Assembly: GCA_963678705.1 (NCBI GenBank) | Contig: OY783203.1 | Coordinates: forward strand, 43,834,347-43,898,346 | DNA from: Panorpa germanica | Lineage: Eukaryota > Arthropoda > Insecta > Mecoptera > Panorpidae | Reading direction: 5' to 3' | DNA length: 64,000 nt | Part shown: positions 50,663 to 61,429 of the stretch, in pieces | Layout of the letters: the number at the start of each line of letters is the position of its first letter | Position numbering within the stretch: the first letter of the stretch is position 1 | Program-made: the position numbers and the translations under genes | Notes under the pieces: model-generated | Seen by the model: the letters and a program-made list of their open reading frames with translations, nothing else | Told to the model about the DNA's origin: nothing | Databases searched by the model: none

Positions 50663-52080
50663 AACATTATGCAACTGGTTTCATTGCTTAAATATTTATC
50701 TGGTATAGTGTATAGTGTATACCCTTCACTTGTACTTCTACAAATCTAAGATAAAATTGCTTAATCCGTGACTACTAGTACCTTGAGTACGTCAGCAGGG
50801 ATAAGTTTCGAAGTGCGTAATTAGCATCACCTTCCTCTTAAGTACATTGACACCAGTAATGCTCCGGTTGGCGGATAACAAGGCAAGAAGGGGGGTTCAG
50901 TCTTGTGTCTTGATATTTAGTTCAACTGACTGAACTTTAAGTGATTAGTAATCTTTATGTTACATTCTCTTGATGTAAACTGTAAACCACGTTGAAATGC
51001 TAAGACTTTGGATTAAGCAGAGATGAACATTTTGTTAGAGAATTACACATTTAATTATCTAGGAATTATCTACGTGTGTAAGATCAAATTAAAATAAGTA
51101 ACTTGATGTGGTATTGCATAGTGTGTTTGATTATTGATCAGTAGTTAACTTAAATTAAATCTTAATCTCTATCTGATGTTCTAATTAAGGAAAATTCTGT
51201 TATTTAGCCGTTAATCTAACGAACTACTCGTAATTAAAATAGTTACAGCTTTACGAATGTATTGTACTAATTGTCACTGTTATTATACATATTAGTTAGT
51301 AAATAATGAGTATTTACGAGTATATAAAAGTGAATTATAACAATTATATATATTCTAGCAGAATTCTTTCAAATAATGCATTAAGGTGGTCTAAAATTTT
51401 CAAAAAATCGATTATTTTTTTGATATTTCGAAAGTGTAGTGTTTTAAGAATATACTGTTAAATTTTTATAAGGATATTGGCAATATTTTCATTTCTACAG
51501 CCGTACATATATAGCATATACCATATTGATCTCAAAACTACTTTTTTCGGATGATGTTGTAGAAAAAAGAAAAGTTATTCAACCGGATCGTCTGAAATTT
51601 TTAAAGTTAAAATATCGTTTTTCATTATTTTTATTATAAAAAAACAATCCTTGAAATACCTTAAATTTTCGTGCTCTAGCACGGTTTGGGTTTTTCATTA
51701 TAGGGTTTATTAACAAGAACTTTGTTGTTTAAAACATAGAATTTATATGAAATGATTCAAATTTTTCAAATGTTGCCCCTATTGAAAAAGTTCTTGTTGA
51801 AAAATCCTATATTTAGTTAATCTTCATGTATAAGGTACATACATGTAACGGTTTTAAGCGAGTTATATAAATATATATAAGATTACATATAAGATCTTTA
51901 TAGTATAGAGTATATAATACCAAAGAACATATTTCACCTTGTAAATCTAATATTGCTGAAATTCAACAGTAAGGTTAAACTGTATTCTAGGATCTAGGAA
52001 ATACCCCTAGACTGATAGGCTATATATGATTTAAAATTTATATTTCCCAATATATTGTGTGAATAGTATAATAATGGGAA

Positions 52081-54150
52081 TGATGAATTCGTAGTTCTGT
52101 GTCCAGTATTCAGACATTCAGACATTCAGCTATTCAGGACATCGTGGCATGTTTCAGACGTGGAAATACTCAGAAATCAGCTGTCAATAGCAGCTACAGA
52201 GGATACCGGAATCCGGAACCTAACTCTAAACAAAATCCCTTCCTTCTTCCTTCATTTTATCGAACACCAGACACCAAACACCAAACATGGAACATAGAAT
52301 ACCGAACAGGTATCCAACTACGTCATACATCAATGTCACAAACTTTGCAATTGACTGGAATACTAGTAGTTTCACACCAACAACAACCTAACGGACCAAC
52401 GGACCAACGATCCAACAAACCAAGGAACACACTGATGACAATTTCCATTTATATATTTAAATCAACATTGTCAGTGTCAGATATGGTAACTGTGAAAGTA
52501 GGGAGAAGGAGTTAGTGGTGGAGGTAGTTGTAACCCGAAAGAAGATTACGATAGCTGACATTGGTCCTTCATCACATTTAATTTTAAACTAGGGATGTCA
52601 TTGCGGTTATGCCAAATATCGTTTGTTTGAATGATTACGAGTATATGCAATGTATAATTATAAATGTGTTAGACATCTACACTATAAGAACTGTCAACAC
52701 TGTAGGAGGTTATCGAATATAAAATTAGTATTTCTCATATTAAGCTGACACGGAATAAGTATTTGATGGCATGGCACTGAAGAAATATTGTCAAAGGCCA
52801 ATGTCTAAATTCCAAATTTGCGACTTGAAAAGGCACTGACAGTTCCTATCTAAAATTAATCTTCTAATTTCAATTGATATAAAGAATGTTTATTTTAAGT
52901 TTGAATAAAAATATTTCATATTTTTAACAATTTAATATTTTGAATAGAATAAATAATATTGGTTCTTTTATTATCAAACCATTGAAATAATGCTAACAAA
53001 TAGACAGTAAATTTCATTGTTTCTTAATAATAGTATTTAAAAACTCAATTTCTTCTACAAATTGTGATTAAATATCATTAAAAATTAAAATGACTAGTTA
53101 AAATTGTTCCTGCTTAACATAAAACATGGATTTTATCTTATATTCATCTAATATTTTACTTAAGCGAAACCTAGTAATACTTAATTTGAAAGAGTCTAAA
53201 TAAAAACTCTTAAGATATCATAATCCTTAAAACGGTACACTCAAAAAGTTTTATGATTATGTTAATGAGCAGAAAGGTAGATTAATATTTCAAAAAACAT
53301 CATGTATTTTAGATAATATTGCTTTCGTTACAGATAACTTTTGTTATGTTATGTATGGTACAGATTGGTGCGACATAAACATGCAACATCCTACATTTTC
53401 ATATTTTTAATCATAATTAGACATTATTTAGACATGAGTGTACTAAATGTGTTGTACTTTTAACGCGACATAAACATGCGACACTAATAAAACCCTTATT
53501 TACGCTATTTTTTTTAAATTCTAGGTAGTATTTTTATGAAATAAAAATGTTTCAATCTTAAGTCGGAACATCTAAAGGTATTACGGTTTTGGGTCGAGTA
53601 CCTACTCAGTCTCCAGTATAATCTCAGTGTACGTAGACTTTTTTTTAGTTGCCTTTAGTAAATAAATAAAAATAATTGAAAATGGTGTTTAAATGGACAA
53701 ATGAAATAGATCTTGTCAAAAGCAGGTTGAAGAAATTCGTTCGAAATAAATATTTTCTTATTGTTTTTGTACCCACGGGCAACAAGAGTTATAATGTCAC
53801 TTTGATCACTTTTTAAATGCATTCTGTGTAATATTGACACTGGATAATAGTAGATCAGTGATCAATTTAGACTAGAAATAATTAAATATGGATACATTTC
53901 TGTCAAACATTCTGCAGACGCTCATGACTATATCCGTATGTAAGGCTAGTAGTTTTCTGTAGCTTAATACCAAATTATGCAAATGCCTTCTGGAACAACA
54001 AGAAAAATCGACTTCATTTAAAAGATAATATTAAATTTCTTTTAAATCATAACCATGTATACCAAAAGCCTCTTAAATATAATCGTGTGTCTTACGTAGC
54101 AGTTGTTTATCTACTTAAGCTACTTACTTAGTCAAAGCGTTTGCCTCTAA
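52081..54150. other. Intergenic DNA, no supported gene
   Basis: The 138-codon open frame at 52099-52515 starts with a non-ATG codon and is built of short direct repeats (cattcag and acaccaa/acaccag motifs). Its composition is that of simple repeats, so I do not call it a gene. A short AC-rich run lies near 52375-52425. Nothing else was recognised. Confidence 0.45.
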
Positions 54151-54151
54151 G

Positions 54152-54331
54152 ATGAAGTACAAACAGAAACTTAGCAATAACTGGGATCGGGATGTCTCAT
54201 TGCTTCAGTCTGATAAGAGTTTGTTCTACGACGGCGACGGCGAACACGTATCGTTGATAAGTCACCCAGCTAGACGTGAATATATTTTCAAGCAACCTAA
54301 TTTGTCAGTGAATAAAAAACGACATCATTGA
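54152..54331 (+). CDS. Small ORF or exon (59 residues), product unknown
   Basis: ATG to TGA, 60 codons, GC-richer than the flanks and with coding-like third-position variety. It reads MKYKQKLSNNWDRDVSLLQ, then an acidic/His segment (YDGDGEHVSLISHPARREY), then FKQPNLSVNKKRHH. It follows a pyrimidine-rich ttgcctctaag, so it may be an exon starting at an acceptor. The reverse strand is closed by a stop. There is no domain I recognise. It lies about 0.4 kb upstream of the left edge of the MAGE array and is not repeated in the downstream units. Confidence 0.35.
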   Translation: MKYKQKLSNNWDRDVSLLQSDKSLFYDGDGEHVSLISHPARREYIFKQPNLSVNKKRHH

Positions 54332-55255
54332 TGTAATCTTCTCCAAGTGGTGGTGATCTATACGACTTTTGCGGGTTTAGATTATAAAGACATTTTACGA
54401 AAAATTATGTGAGATGAAAACATTAGATATTTTAAACAGATTTAGAAGTGCGCTCTTGACTAGATTCCATATTTCACACGAAGAGCTGAATAAAAAATAA
54501 ATTGTAGTCTCATTCGACAAATATTATTGTAATATTATCACAAACTTCATAGTAACGGTTGTTACATTCATTTAAATTTCATTAAATTGAATTCACTTTA
54601 GTTGCGTAGACATAGACATTTCTGCCTATGTATTATAGAAATCTTGACACTAGTTTTGTAATATTTTAAGAGATTAGTTATAACTTTTTATTAAGGTATT
54701 ATGTGTATTTTCCAAAAAACTAAAAAATGTAGATTCACAAGTTAGAGTTGCAACACTTGCATAACCTGAACTTTGTAAAAAATGTAGGGTTGTTCCAAAA
54801 CCCGCAGCTACTATATTTATGAAAAAATTAATTTGATTCATTTCAGAAATTTATAGTACACCTTTGTTACATAATTATTAAAACAAAAACACAGATCAAA
54901 CGAAAACACTTTTGTTGTTGTTTTTTTTTTGTGAACATTTGCGCTTGTCAGTTGTTTTTTATCATGTTTATAAATTTTATGAGACACACAGAAAAACACT
55001 AAAAACAAAACCTGTCTTCACCGCAGCGAGTCGCCCTAAAATTATATTTTCAATCTAATCAGGCTTTGTCTAATATATATATAGAGGTGTATTTTTTCTT
55101 GTATCTAGTAGTAGAATATTATTAACAATTGAAGATAGAAAATAAAGTGTTCTTGAAGAGTAAGTTACACGGGTATTGTCTCTAATTTTAATAACTGTTT
55201 ATAACACTTATTATATACATTGTGAAATAAATCAGGTTATTTAACAAGATTCATC

Positions 55256-57055
55256 ATGGTTAAAGTTAAGAAAACGAAAGAGTTATCTGAAACAGAACTT
55301 AATGATGCAATATCTAATACTGCACGATATTTGTTGGTTATGTTTACCACTACTAACGATATTGTGAAAAGTACCAATATTATTAAACATTGTTTCCAAG
55401 GTCACTCAAAGAACTTTGATTTCATAATGAATGCTGCTAAGGACCATTTATCAGAGGTAAGAGTCGTTTAAATTATGTTTTTGACAGCAGCGCCATTTTT
55501 AATAATATATTGCAATATTTGTTTGTTAGATTTTAGACTTGAAAATAGTAGAAGTTAAAGAGAAATCAAAACGTGTCAAAAAGTATTTTGCTGTTTACAA
55601 TAATCCGTGTTACCGTGATTTTAAGTTTACTGATAAACAAAAGGATTACAGTTTGCTCCTGACTTTAACACTGGCACATATTTCGTTGGAAGGCGGACAA
55701 TGTTCTGATGGTAGATATGTGTTGCTTTATATACTTCATTTACTTTACCTCAAATGTAGTACATTAACGAAATTCGCTGTTACTACCCAGTAAACATTTG
55801 GTGAAGTGCCCTATTTTGTGACGTTTCTATCACTATTTCACTTCAATTATAGTTCGCAACAACTTTATCTTCATTTGTATTCCGACATCTGTAGCCGATA
55901 AAACAGACATTTCATATGAACGATTGTGAGAAACTGAACTATAAATGAACTCTTTCATTACAAAAAATTCATACGCATCTCCAATATGATGTCAAAGTGA
56001 CTCCAAAATGCTCCAAAATGTTTATTGGGTAGTAAGACCAACTAAGCTTGGTTCTTGTCATTTTGATCTAAAATACGCAGTGACTTTTATTTCTAATAGA
56101 ACACGAGAAATTTTGCTAGAGAACATTATTTTTAATATTTACGATATGTGATTCTTCCAAATCATGTCATCTCGGTTCCAAATGTGGAATTTTGACAGTG
56201 TCCTTTTAATACAAAGCTACTGATATATGTTTATAAATTTACAGAGAGCCTTTGGAAGTTATTCGCTCCAATAAATTTATTGTCTAGGACAAAACATCCA
56301 CGTTTTGGTGACGTTAAGAAGCGTATCTTAACTGACTTTACCAACCATCTATATCTGGAAATTGTTCCCGGAGGATCAAAGTATTGAAAATCATTTTTCA
56401 CTTCATGTTAACTTATGGAAAACATGTTTACTAATTAAAATATATATTTTAGAAGAAATTTTAAATGGGGACTCCGAGCTTTCGAGGAATTCGATCCAGA
56501 AGAACTGGAAGCACTTTTCGACAAGGTATGTGCAATGGGCTTGTGAACTCATTTTTTAAGGGTCCCTCTTTTAGTGCTGATTGAAATAGATGTTAATAAA
56601 TATATACTGGCGTGTCTGTTTTATTAAATATCTAAATGTTGACGGAGATATAGTAATTAAAAATTTGAATTGTAGTTTTAGCGCTAGAGATGTCGGCCAT
56701 ATTTATGACGTAACATGTCGGACTATTAAGGGTTCTGTGTTAAGTATGCTATCTCTTTTACGCTCTGATGTATACAAGAGATGACAACTTAGCCGACTAA
56801 CGTCTTGGTCTTTAACTGTTAATATCTCCTAAAATATAGCGAGTTATTAAAAAATAATTGGTCATTTGAGGTTCTAGTAACCAACTTTATCAATAAATTG
56901 CACAGTTTTATAGAAATTAAGATATGGTTCACAAGACCACTGGAATTATGTAACAAACATGTATTGTGATCATATTTTATTGCTTGTCTTGTCTACAGGT
57001 GTACAATGACAATATCCACCCCGGCACTGAAGACATAATCGAATTATCGGAATAA
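55256..57055 (+). CDS. MAGE homology protein (Nse3/NSMCE3-like), copy 1
   Basis: Five exons, all with GT-AG introns: 55256-55456, 55530-55710, 56245-56380, 56453-56525 and 56999-57055 (TAA). The total is 648 bp, coding for 215 residues, close to the usual length of insect MAGE proteins. The joined frame is open throughout. Family signs, in order: DIVKSTNIIKH (residues 35-45) of the first winged helix; SLLLTLTLAHI followed by a glycine-rich EGGQ turn and ESLWKLF (to about residue 134); HPRFGD (145-150) with KKRILTDF and YLE (164-166); and WGLRAF (178-183), equivalent to the WGPRA of the second winged helix. Known biology: the single MAGE of most animals is the Nse3 subunit of SMC5/6. It binds Nse1 (a RING protein) and Nse4 and contacts DNA, acting in nuclear genome maintenance. 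The start is the only ATG in frame before the domain. No canonical AATAAA was seen close after the stop. Assignment to Nse3 in particular is inferred from the family. Confidence 0.9.
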
Positions 57056-58893
57056 GAAAAGCTTTGTCGGAAGAAGAAAAAGCTTTGCGTATCGTGCGGT
57101 GAAGACTATTTACCTATAAATATTATATAATTTAAGTTAAAATCAGTGTCTTTAATAATTCAGTTTCATACTTTGTTAAAATTATTAGTGTCAGTACATT
57201 AAATTCAGTCTTTAAAAGAATTGGACTTTATTGTGTTTTAGTTACTAGTTGGGGATCATCTATACATTACGTCGCACACATTACTTTCGACGCATGCACA
57301 TAGAGAACAAACAGGAACATATACTTTTCTCTCTCGCACACATTTTGGACACACTAGGCTATTCACTCCCCATAGGCTGTAATGACCTCTTTAAAAAAAA
57401 CTTTTTTTTTATATAGGATTAAGTGCTTTGGCAGTAGTTTTGAAGATATGGATCAATTTGTTTTCCAAAACTTGTAAATAATTATTTAGTAAATCCTTTA
57501 TTCAGAAATTTATTGTTACAGATATAAATATTTTAAAGTTATTTATGTAACAATCGTTACATATTATTATTGCTTATTATTTCTCTTTTATTTAATTTAT
57601 TTAATGTCGATCTATTTACGATGCCTTGATAACAACCAAACTCTAAAAATATAAATCGACACAACAGTCAGCGTCAAGCATCAATACTCTTACCCACTGG
57701 GTCCTCCCAATAAATCAGAGATGTATTTATTATAAGAAATTGCATTAACATGGTAATAAATCTAATCAATCGCTATCAATCACCCACTCTTGCTACCCTT
57801 CTTTTCCATATTTGTATGATAAATTCAATGCATAGACTGCTGATTAGTCAACGCTTACCTTTATAAAAAAGATTTATTTTTATTTGAGTAACTACTAAAA
57901 TAAATCCGTAAAAATATTAACCATAGAACAAAAATTAATCTCGGTTATTAATTAGGATAAAAATAATCTTGAATAAAATATTTTAAGTATTTCAGCAAGT
58001 GTAATATGTACTTATATTTTTTCAGGATGGAGATTTAACACACTGTATTTGTACTTAATTAATATGTTGCTAATGGCGTGTATATATTGACTTGTAATTA
58101 AAACATTATCTACACTCTTAAAAATAACTTTATAATTTTTAAAACATTTCTAAAGCATATTTTAGAACCAGGGGCCCTATTCCTGACTCTTGCGAACAAT
58201 GATCGAAATCGAACAGATCTGATTTATATGACTGAAACATCTTACGAATCATTTTTAAAAGAGTATTCCTTTACTATTCCTCAATTTTATTATTAAATAT
58301 TATTATAGTTCAGAACTACTCTTTAAGACGCTTAAAAACTTAAAAAAAGGCATGAAATAGTACCCTATGCAACATATATACAATTAGAGTGGGTACTATG
58401 ACTATGCTAAAAGGACGCAGGTCTGGGGGCTCTGGGTTCCTAACAGTAAAGCACTTTCTGGAAATAACTTCCATTGTAAACTCAGTAAACTATGTTCATA
58501 TAAAAACGTATCGGGATTTAGTAATATCGGTTGCGGTAAAATTTATCCATTTTTTAAAATCAGCGAACTTTTTTTAACCTCAACCGCAAATTATATTCTG
58601 CAGAGTAACAATTTATAATTAAATTTTTTTTCAACAACCTAATTCATGCCACTTAATAAAACTTTCAGAAGGCACGCTTTCAATTTACATTTTGTATATA
58701 CATTTCACACAACCGTCAACTCAATTTGAAATGCCTATATGCAATAGCATGGTCTATCGAGCAAAGATACATACTTTAAAACTGGTGCAACAACATATAA
58801 ACATACACTTGGAACATTATAATATAGGAACGATAGAAGAATAAACAAGTTATAAATATTTTGCTTGCCGTAACAGCTGAGTATAGTAATTTC
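57056..58893. other. Spacer of unit 1 downstream of MAGE copy 1
   Basis: It contains a SINE (57587-57708), a 'ggggccctattcctgactc' segment near 58172 that resembles a transposon terminus, and a Helitron-like 5' end on the minus strand at 58840. Open frames here (for example 58389-58577) have no motif and are simply repeated in unit 2 (62759-62947). Confidence 0.5.
57587..57708 (-). repeat. SINE, internally deleted (unit 1)
   Basis: tttaatttatttaatgtcga and tctatttacgatgcc are the reverse complement of the tail and 3' body. They join after a deletion directly to the head (aagcatcaatactcttaccc). It was already present before the array formed, because unit 2 has the same copy at 61961-62080. 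Confidence 0.65.
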
Positions 58894-59632
58894 AGATTCA
58901 CAAGTTAGAGTTGCAACACTTGCATATCCTGAACTTTGTAAAAAATGTAGGCTTGTTCCAAAACCCGCAGCTACTATATTTATGAAAAGATTAATTTGAT
59001 TCATTTCAGAAATTTATAGTACACCTTTGTTACATAATTATTAAAACAAAAACACAGATCAAACGAAAACACTTTTGTTGTTGTTTTTTTTTTGTGAACA
59101 TTTGCGCTTGTCAGTTGTTTTTTATCATGTTTATAAATTTTATGGGACACACAGAAAAACACTAAAAACAAAACCAGTCTGTTCAGTGTGAACAGACTGT
59201 TTTCGGAAAACAGAATTGTTTTAAAATAAAACAAAACATGATTTTGTTTGGTTTTTGACAACAAAACTGTCTGGAGTATGGAGCAGTGTGAAGGGGTGCA
59301 GTAAACATAAATAAAAATAGTATGTAATGCTGTTCATTACTTTTAAATCAAGCAAACCGTTTGCAGTTTTTTTGGTAGCGTATAGTTTGAATCTTCACCG
59401 CCGCGAGTCGCCCTAAAATTATATTTTCAATCTAATCAGGCTTTGTCTAATATATATATAGAGGTGTATTTTTTCTTGTATCTAGTAGTAGAATATTAAT
59501 AACAATTGAAGATAGAAAATAAAGTGTTCTTGAAGAGTAAGTTACACGGTTATTGTCTCTAATTTTAATAAGTGTTAATAACACTTATTATATACATTGT
59601 GAAATAAATCAGGTTATTTAACAAGATTCATC

Positions 59633-61429
59633 ATGGTTAAAGTTAATAAAACGAAAGAGTTATCTGAAACAGAACTTAATGATGCAATATCTAATACTGC
59701 ACGATATTTGTTGGTTATGTTTACCACTACTAACGATATTGTGAAAAGTACCAATATTATTAAACATTGTTTCCATGGTCACCCAAAGAACTTTGATTTC
59801 ATAATGAATGCTGCTAAGGACCATTTATCAGAGGTAAGAGTCGTTTAAATTATGTTTTTGACAGCAGCGCCATTTTTAATAATATATTGCAATATTTGTT
59901 TGTTAGATTTTAGACTTGAAAATAGTAGAAGTTAAAGAGAAATCAAAACGTGTCAAAAAGTATTTTGCTGTATACAATAATCCGTGTTACCGTGATTTTA
60001 AGTTTACTGATAAACAAAAGGATTACAGTTTGCTCCTGACTTTAACACTGGCACATATTTCGTTGGAAGGCGGACAATGTTCTGATGGTAGATATGTGTT
60101 GCTTTGTATACTTCATTTACTTTACCTCAAATGTAGTACATTAACGAAATTCGCTGTTACTACCCAGTAAACATTTGGTGAAGTGCCCTATTTTGTGACG
60201 TTTCTATCAATATTTCACTTCAATTATAGTTCGCAACAACTTTATCTTCATTTGTATTCCGACATCTGTAGCCGATAAAACAGACATTTCATATGAACGA
60301 TTGTGAGAAACTGAACTATAAATGAACTCTTTCATGAAAAAAAATCATACGCATCTCCAATATGATGTCAAAGTGACTCCAAAATGCTCCAAAATGTTTA
60401 CTGGGTAGTAAGACCAACAGCTTCGTTCTTGTCATTTTGATCTAAAATACGCAGTGACTTTTATTTCTAATAGAACACGAGAAATTTTGCTAGAGAACAT
60501 TATTTTTAATATTTACGATATATGATTCTTCCAAATCATCTCATCTCGGATCCAAATGTGGAATTTTGACAGTGTTCTTTTAATACAAAGCTACTGATAT
60601 ATGTTTATAAATTTACAGAGAGCCTTTGGAAGTTATTCGCTCCAATAAATTTATTGTCTAGGACAAAACATTCACGTTTTGGTGACGTTAAGAAGCGTAT
60701 CTTAACTGACTTTACCAACCATCTATATCTGGAAATTGTTCCCGGAGGATCAAAGTATTGAAAATCATTTTTCACTTCATGTTAACTTATGGAAAACATG
60801 TTTACTAATTAAAATATATATTTTAGAAGAAATTTTAAATGGGGACTCCGAGCTTTGGAGGAATTCGATCCAGAAGAACTGGAAGCACTTTTCGACAAGG
60901 TATGTGCAATGGGCTTGTGAACTCATTTTTTAAGGGTCCCTCTTTTAGTGCTGATTGAAATAGATGTTAATAAATATATACTGGCGTGTCTGTTTTATTA
61001 AATATCTAAATGTTGACGGAGATATAGTAATTAAAAATTTGAATTGTAGTTTTAGCGCTAGAGATGTCGGCCATATTTATGACGTAACATGTCGGACTAT
61101 TAAGGGTTCTGTGTTAAGTATGCTATCTCTTTTACGCTCTGTTGTATACAAGAGATGACAACTTAGCCGACTAACGTCTTGGTCTTTAACTGTTAATATC
61201 TCCTAAAATATAGCGAGTTATTAAAAAATAATTGGTCATTTGAGGTTCTAGTAACCAACTTTATCAATAAATTGCACAGTTTTATAGAAATTAAGATATG
61301 GTTCACAAGACCACTGGAATTATGTAACAAACATGTATTGTGATCATATTTTATTGCTTGTCTTGTCTACAGGTGTACAATGACAATATCCACCCCGGCA
61401 CTGAAGACATAATCGAATTATCGGAATAA
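59633..61429 (+). CDS. MAGE homology protein (Nse3/NSMCE3-like), copy 2
   Basis: Same five-exon structure as copy 1: 59633-59833, 59907-60087, 60619-60754, 60827-60899 and 61373-61429. Splice sites and frame are intact; the product is 215 residues. Relative to copy 1 it differs at five residues: K5N, Q48H, S51P, P146S and F183L. P146S changes the conserved HPxFGD motif of the second winged helix, and F183L lies just after the WGLRA motif. Every intron is kept, so this is a DNA-level duplicate and not a retrocopy. The upstream 370 bp or more is shared with copy 1, apart from the spacer difference, so it probably has the same promoter. Whether it is functional is open. Confidence 0.88.

Larger units (their letters stand above)
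48750..52080. other. Intergenic DNA with a SINE cluster
   Basis: Three plus-strand SINE copies lie within 840 bp (49825-50660). A unique-looking GC-richer stretch at about 50760-50915 has no supported frame. The 51390-51690 segment is rich in homopolymer runs like transposon interiors. No gene is supported. Confidence 0.45.
54731..58893 (+). repeat. Tandem duplication unit 1 (4.16 kb) carrying MAGE copy 1
   Basis: The unit begins at agattcacaagttagag and ends at agtatagtaatttc, after which the next unit starts with the same agattcac word. Sequence left of 54731 (actaaaaaatgt) differs from the end of the units, so 54731 is the left edge of the array. It is about 98-99 percent identical to unit 2 by eye. 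Besides the gene it holds a SINE (57587-57708) and a Helitron-like 5' terminus (minus strand, from 58840). It lacks about 214 bp of upstream spacer that unit 2 has. Confidence 0.85.

Noticed and set aside
52099..52515. 138-codon plus-strand frame
   Set aside because: It opens with a non-ATG codon and consists of short direct repeats (cattcag, acaccaa), giving Gln/Pro/Thr-rich low complexity; no splice or poly(A) context.
58735..59004. 89-codon minus-strand frame, identical at 63105-63374
   Set aside because: Each copy straddles a junction between tandem units, so the frame is a by-product of the duplication; it has no motif and a composition like the background.
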